DNA from: an uncultured Clostridia bacterium
Lineage (GTDB): Bacteria > Bacillota_A > Clostridia > Oscillospirales > Oscillospiraceae
DNA length: 6,018 nt
Assembly: GCA_947166955.1 (NCBI GenBank)
Contig: CAMVGI010000088.1
Coordinates: 1-6,018 of the forward strand
Direction of reading: 5' to 3'
Below the pieces are notes generated by a model that saw only the letters and a program-made list of their open reading frames with translations, did not search any database and was not told the DNA's origin. This document shows, in pieces, positions 3,043 to 6,018 of the stretch (position 1 is the stretch's first letter; each line of letters starts with the position of its first letter). The position numbers and the translations under genes were made by a program.

Positions 3043-5994
3043 ATGTCCGAGAAAATGTACCCCATTCCCTTTGAATCCCTGATGAAATGGGTCGTGACCG
3101 AGTACGCCGCAAGCGGCGACATTTTCGGCGTCCATAAGGCATATCGCGCGACCGGCAAGACGCTGCCCATCTTCGGCGAGACCATCGAGACGCCGTTCGG
3201 CCCCGCCGCGGGGCCCAACAGCCAGCTCGCGCAGAATATCATCGCCGCGTACTTCGCAGGCGCGCGCTTCTTCGAGGTCAAGACCGTGCAGAAGATGGAC
3301 GGCAAGGAGCTTGCCGCCTGCGTGCCCCGCCCCTGCATCCTCGCCATGGACGAGGGCTATAATCAGGAGTGGTCCACCGAGCTGACCGTTCCGCAGGCGC
3401 AGGACGAATACATCAAGGCTTGGTGCGTGCTCAAGGTCATCTCGAAGGTCTACGGACTCGGCGACCCGAACGGGTTCGTGTTCAATATGTCCGTCGGCTA
3501 CGACCTCGACGGCATCAAGGGCGAGAAGGTCAACACCTACATCGACAACATGATGGACGCGTCGAAAACGCCGCAGTTTGCGGAGTGCAAGCGCGTTCTC
3601 AAGGAGCTGTTCCCCGCGGAGGCAGACTATATCGACGGCATTTCCCCGCGCGTTTCCCGCTCCGTCACGGTTTCGACGCTGCACGGATGTCCCCCGCAGG
3701 AGATCGAGCGCATCGCGTCGTACCTCCTGACCGAGAAGCATCTGCACACCTTCGTCAAGTGCAACCCGACCATTCTCGGCTACAAGACCGCGCGCACCAT
3801 CCTCGATTCCATGGGCTATGACTACATCGTCTTCGACGAGCACCACTTCAACGAAGACCTCCAGTGGGAGGACGCCGTGCCGATGTTCGAGCGCCTGCAA
3901 AAGCTCGCGGACGAGAAGCGTCTCGAATTCGGTCTCAAGCTCTCCAACACCTTCCCCGTCGACACCACGCGGAACGAACTGCCCGGGCAGGAGATGTATA
4001 TGTCCGGCCGCAGCCTGTTCCCGCTGACCATTGAGATGTGCAACCGCATCTCCCGCGCGTTTGGCGGCAAGATGCGCATTTCGTTCGCGGGCGGCGCGGA
4101 GTTCTTCAACTGCGACAAGCTGTTCTCCACGGGCATTTGGCCCATCACCGTCGCCACGACGATCTTGAAGCCCGGTGGCTACAACCGCCTGCGCCAGATG
4201 GTCGAAAAGGTCGAGCCGCTCCCCTACCGCGCGTTCTCCGGAACGGACAGCGCCGCCATCGCCGACCTTGCCGCCGCGGCGCGCCACGACTTCCATCACC
4301 TCAAGCCCATCAAGCCCCTGCCCACACGCAAGAACAACGAACAGGTGCCGTGGCTCGACTGCTTCCTCGCTCCCTGCGCGGGCGGCTGCCCCATCGAGCA
4401 GGACATCCCCGAGTATCTGGAGCTTTGCCGCAAGGGGCTTTACGGCCCCGCGCTGAAGCTCATCACCGAGAAGAACGCCCTGCCGTTCATCACGGGCACC
4501 ATCTGCGCGCACCGCTGCCAGAACAAGTGCTCGCGCAGCTTCTACGACGAGAGCGTCCACATCCGCGACACCAAGCTGGTCGCCGCGAAGAACGGCTACG
4601 ACGCGCTGATGGCGTCCATCAAGGTCCCCGAAAAGGTCGCGGGCAAGAAGGCCGCCATCGTCGGCGGCGGCCCGACGGGCATCGCCGCGGCGTACTTCCT
4701 CGGACGCGCCGGCGTCGAGACCACGATCTTCGAGCGTGAGGAGAAGCTCGGCGGCGTGCCGCGCTACGTCATCCCCGCGTTCCGCATCAGCGACGAGGCG
4801 ATCGACAAGGACGTCGCCCTCATGGAGAAATACGGCGTCGAAGTGAAGTGCGGCGCGCCCGCGCCCTCCGTCAAGGAGCTCAAGGCGCAGGGCTACACGC
4901 ATATCCTGCTCGCGACCGGCGCGTGGAAGGCGGGCAAGCTCGACATCGAGGGCAACGTCGCGGGCGTCATCCAATGGATGAAGGAGATGAAAACGCAGGT
5001 CAAGCCCTCGCTCTCCGGCAGCGTGGTCGTCGTCGGCGCGGGCAACCCCGCGATAGACGCGGCGCGTGTCGCCAAGCGCGCCGGCGCGAAGGCCGCGATC
5101 CTCTACCGCCGCACGAAGAAGGAAATGCCCGCCGACGAGCACGAGCTCAAGCTCGCCATCGACGAGGGCGTGGAGTTCATCGAGCTGGCGGCGCCCGTCA
5201 AACAGGCGGACGGCAAGCTCATCTGCGAGAAAATGAAGCTCGGCGCGCCCGACGCCTCCGGACGCCGCAGCCCCGAGCCGACGGGCGAAACGTTCGACAT
5301 CCCCTGCGACCTCGTCATCTCCGCCGTCGGCGAGAAGGTCGACGACGCGCTCATGGCGGCGAACGGCGTACAGATGGAGCGCAAGGGTCCCGCGTTCCAG
5401 ACCAACGTGGACGGCGTTTGGTGCGCGGGCGACGCGCACCGCGGCCCCGCCACCATCGTCGAGGGCATCGCGGACGCCGCGGCGTTCTGCGAGGCGGTCA
5501 CGGGCAAGAAGCACGCCTACGACATTCCCGAGGAGGCGTACGTCTGCCACAGCGGCGCGGTCGCCAAGAAGGGCGTGCTCGCCATGGCGGACGATGTCTG
5601 CTGCGAGGGCGAGCGCTGCCTGCAGTGCCGGGTCGTATGCGAGAACTGCGTCGATTCCTGCCCCAACCGCGCGAACGTCGTCATCAAGCTCGCCGACCGT
5701 TCGCACCAGATCCTGCACGTCGACAAGATGTGCAACGAGTGCGGCAACTGCACGCAGTTCTGCCCCTATGCCTCCGAGCCGTGCCACGACAAGTTCACCC
5801 TCTTCCAGACGGCGGAGGATATGAACGAGAGCAAAAACGCGGGCGTGCTGTTCCTCGACGGCGGCAAGGCGCGCATCCGCATGTTCGACGGCGTGAAGGA
5901 CTACGATCTGGACGCCGCGGAAACGGGTCTTCCTCCGATGCTGGAGCAGTTCATCCTCACCATCCGCGACAAGTACTCGTATCTGTATCAATAA
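3043..5994 (+). CDS. ygfK: YgfK, putative selenate reductase-family iron-sulfur flavoprotein subunit
   Basis: This 983-aa protein has the layout of the YgfK family (E. coli YgfK is about 1030 aa). Residues 1-400 form a dihydroorotate-dehydrogenase-like barrel, with conserved blocks TPFGPAAGPNSQ (50-61) and STLHGCPPQEIERI (211-224). Residues 435-530 are the cysteine-rich helical domain of glutamate synthase small subunit and dihydropyrimidine dehydrogenase, with Cys440, 445, 449, 462, 488, 492 and 496. An FAD fold begins at AAIVGGGPTG (537-546), a second nucleotide-binding fold at VVVVGAGNPA (661-670), and the FAD-closing motif is CAGDAHRGPATIVEG (794-808). The C-terminus has two ferredoxin-like 4Fe-4S motifs, Cys859-873 and Cys897-907. 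The protein should move electrons between NAD(P)H, flavin and Fe-S clusters in the cytosol. The family is tied to anaerobic purine/urate catabolism and molybdenum hydroxylases, but the true substrate is uncertain and 'selenate reductase' is a historical name. No in-frame UGA is present. AGAGGAGG (3027-3034) supports the start. Confidence 0.93.
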   Translation: MSEKMYPIPFESLMKWVVTEYAASGDIFGVHKAYRATGKTLPIFGETIETPFGPAAGPNSQLAQNIIAAYFAGARFFEVKTVQKMDGKELAACVPRPCILAMDEGYNQEWSTELTVPQAQDEYIKAWCVLKVISKVYGLGDPNGFVFNMSVGYDLDGIKGEKVNTYIDNMMDASKTPQFAECKRVLKELFPAEADYIDGISPRVSRSVTVSTLHGCPPQEIERIASYLLTEKHLHTFVKCNPTILGYKTARTILDSMGYDYIVFDEHHFNEDLQWEDAVPMFERLQKLADEKRLEFGLKLSNTFPVDTTRNELPGQEMYMSGRSLFPLTIEMCNRISRAFGGKMRISFAGGAEFFNCDKLFSTGIWPITVATTILKPGGYNRLRQMVEKVEPLPYRAFSGTDSAAIADLAAAARHDFHHLKPIKPLPTRKNNEQVPWLDCFLAPCAGGCPIEQDIPEYLELCRKGLYGPALKLITEKNALPFITGTICAHRCQNKCSRSFYDESVHIRDTKLVAAKNGYDALMASIKVPEKVAGKKAAIVGGGPTGIAAAYFLGRAGVETTIFEREEKLGGVPRYVIPAFRISDEAIDKDVALMEKYGVEVKCGAPAPSVKELKAQGYTHILLATGAWKAGKLDIEGNVAGVIQWMKEMKTQVKPSLSGSVVVVGAGNPAIDAARVAKRAGAKAAILYRRTKKEMPADEHELKLAIDEGVEFIELAAPVKQADGKLICEKMKLGAPDASGRRSPEPTGETFDIPCDLVISAVGEKVDDALMAANGVQMERKGPAFQTNVDGVWCAGDAHRGPATIVEGIADAAAFCEAVTGKKHAYDIPEEAYVCHSGAVAKKGVLAMADDVCCEGERCLQCRVVCENCVDSCPNRANVVIKLADRSHQILHVDKMCNECGNCTQFCPYASEPCHDKFTLFQTAEDMNESKNAGVLFLDGGKARIRMFDGVKDYDLDAAETGLPPMLEQFILTIRDKYSYLYQ

Positions 5995-6004
5995 CGTGCA
6001 TTGT

Positions 6005-6012
6005 AAAGGAGG
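6005..6012 (+). promoter_or_regulatory. Ribosome binding site of the next operon gene (outside window)
   Basis: AAAGGAGG lies 10 bases after the ygfK stop codon, and the window ends 6 bases later (6018), before any start codon. The spacing predicts an ATG at or just beyond the right edge. No terminator lies between, so at least one more gene is probably co-transcribed with ssnA and ygfK. Confidence 0.7.
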
Positions 6013-6018
6013 AACGCC

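Noticed and set aside
3037..5991. A 984-codon open frame on the minus strand opposite ygfK
   Set aside because: It is a mirror frame produced by the strong G/C third-position bias of ygfK; its product is a low-complexity mix of Arg, Val, Ala, Leu and Asp without motifs, and ygfK itself has clear domains.
1..6018. CRISPR arrays, tRNA or rRNA genes, insertion sequences
   Set aside because: No regularly spaced repeats, no tRNA-like cloverleaf or rRNA sequence, and no transposase were seen.

Overview
The window looks like chromosomal DNA from an anaerobic, fairly GC-rich member of the Clostridia, plausibly a gut Oscillospirales-like lineage; the exact taxon is inference. The reasons are strong AGGAGG-type ribosome binding sites, a DUF1292 (YrzB-type) gene, a clostridial-style class A penicillin-binding protein, a Firmicute-type 6S RNA, and an ssnA-ygfK pair of the kind found in anaerobic purine-degradation (selenium-dependent molybdenum hydroxylase) clusters.

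Left part (1-1248). The 5' end of a minus-strand class A penicillin-binding protein gene runs off the left edge. It is divergent from a plus-strand pair: a 97-aa acidic DUF1292 protein and a 124-aa two-helix membrane protein of unknown function. The 262-base gap between the divergent genes holds a convincing sigma-A promoter for the rightward genes (495-523). It also holds a candidate extended -10 promoter for the leftward gene, followed at once by a perfect GTGGTA/TACCAC palindrome.

Middle part (1249-1646). This 398-base gap has no protein gene but is full of structure. About 20 bases after the membrane-protein gene starts a roughly 200-nt RNA closed by a 13-bp terminal stem and carrying sequence hallmarks of 6S RNA, the RNA that binds housekeeping RNA polymerase. 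Directly after it lies a perfect 11-bp inverted repeat. Then come a promoter (1524-1552) and a leader of about 88 nt. The leader holds two mutually exclusive 7-bp hairpins, the second a terminator-like stem with a T-rich tail, and a small hairpin that puts the ribosome binding site in its loop. This looks like an attenuated leader controlling the purine genes.

Right part (1647-6018). ssnA encodes a metal-dependent amidohydrolase of the guanine deaminase/chlorohydrolase type. It is followed 52 bases later by ygfK, a 983-aa multidomain iron-sulfur flavoprotein. A perfect 32-bp palindrome spans the end of ssnA. After ygfK a strong ribosome binding site stands at the right edge, so the operon continues outside the window. 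SsnA and YgfK are predicted to work in anaerobic purine or urate catabolism, YgfK as an electron-transfer enzyme with a dihydropyrimidine-dehydrogenase-like domain set and SsnA as a deaminase or related hydrolase. Neither exact reaction can be read from the sequence.
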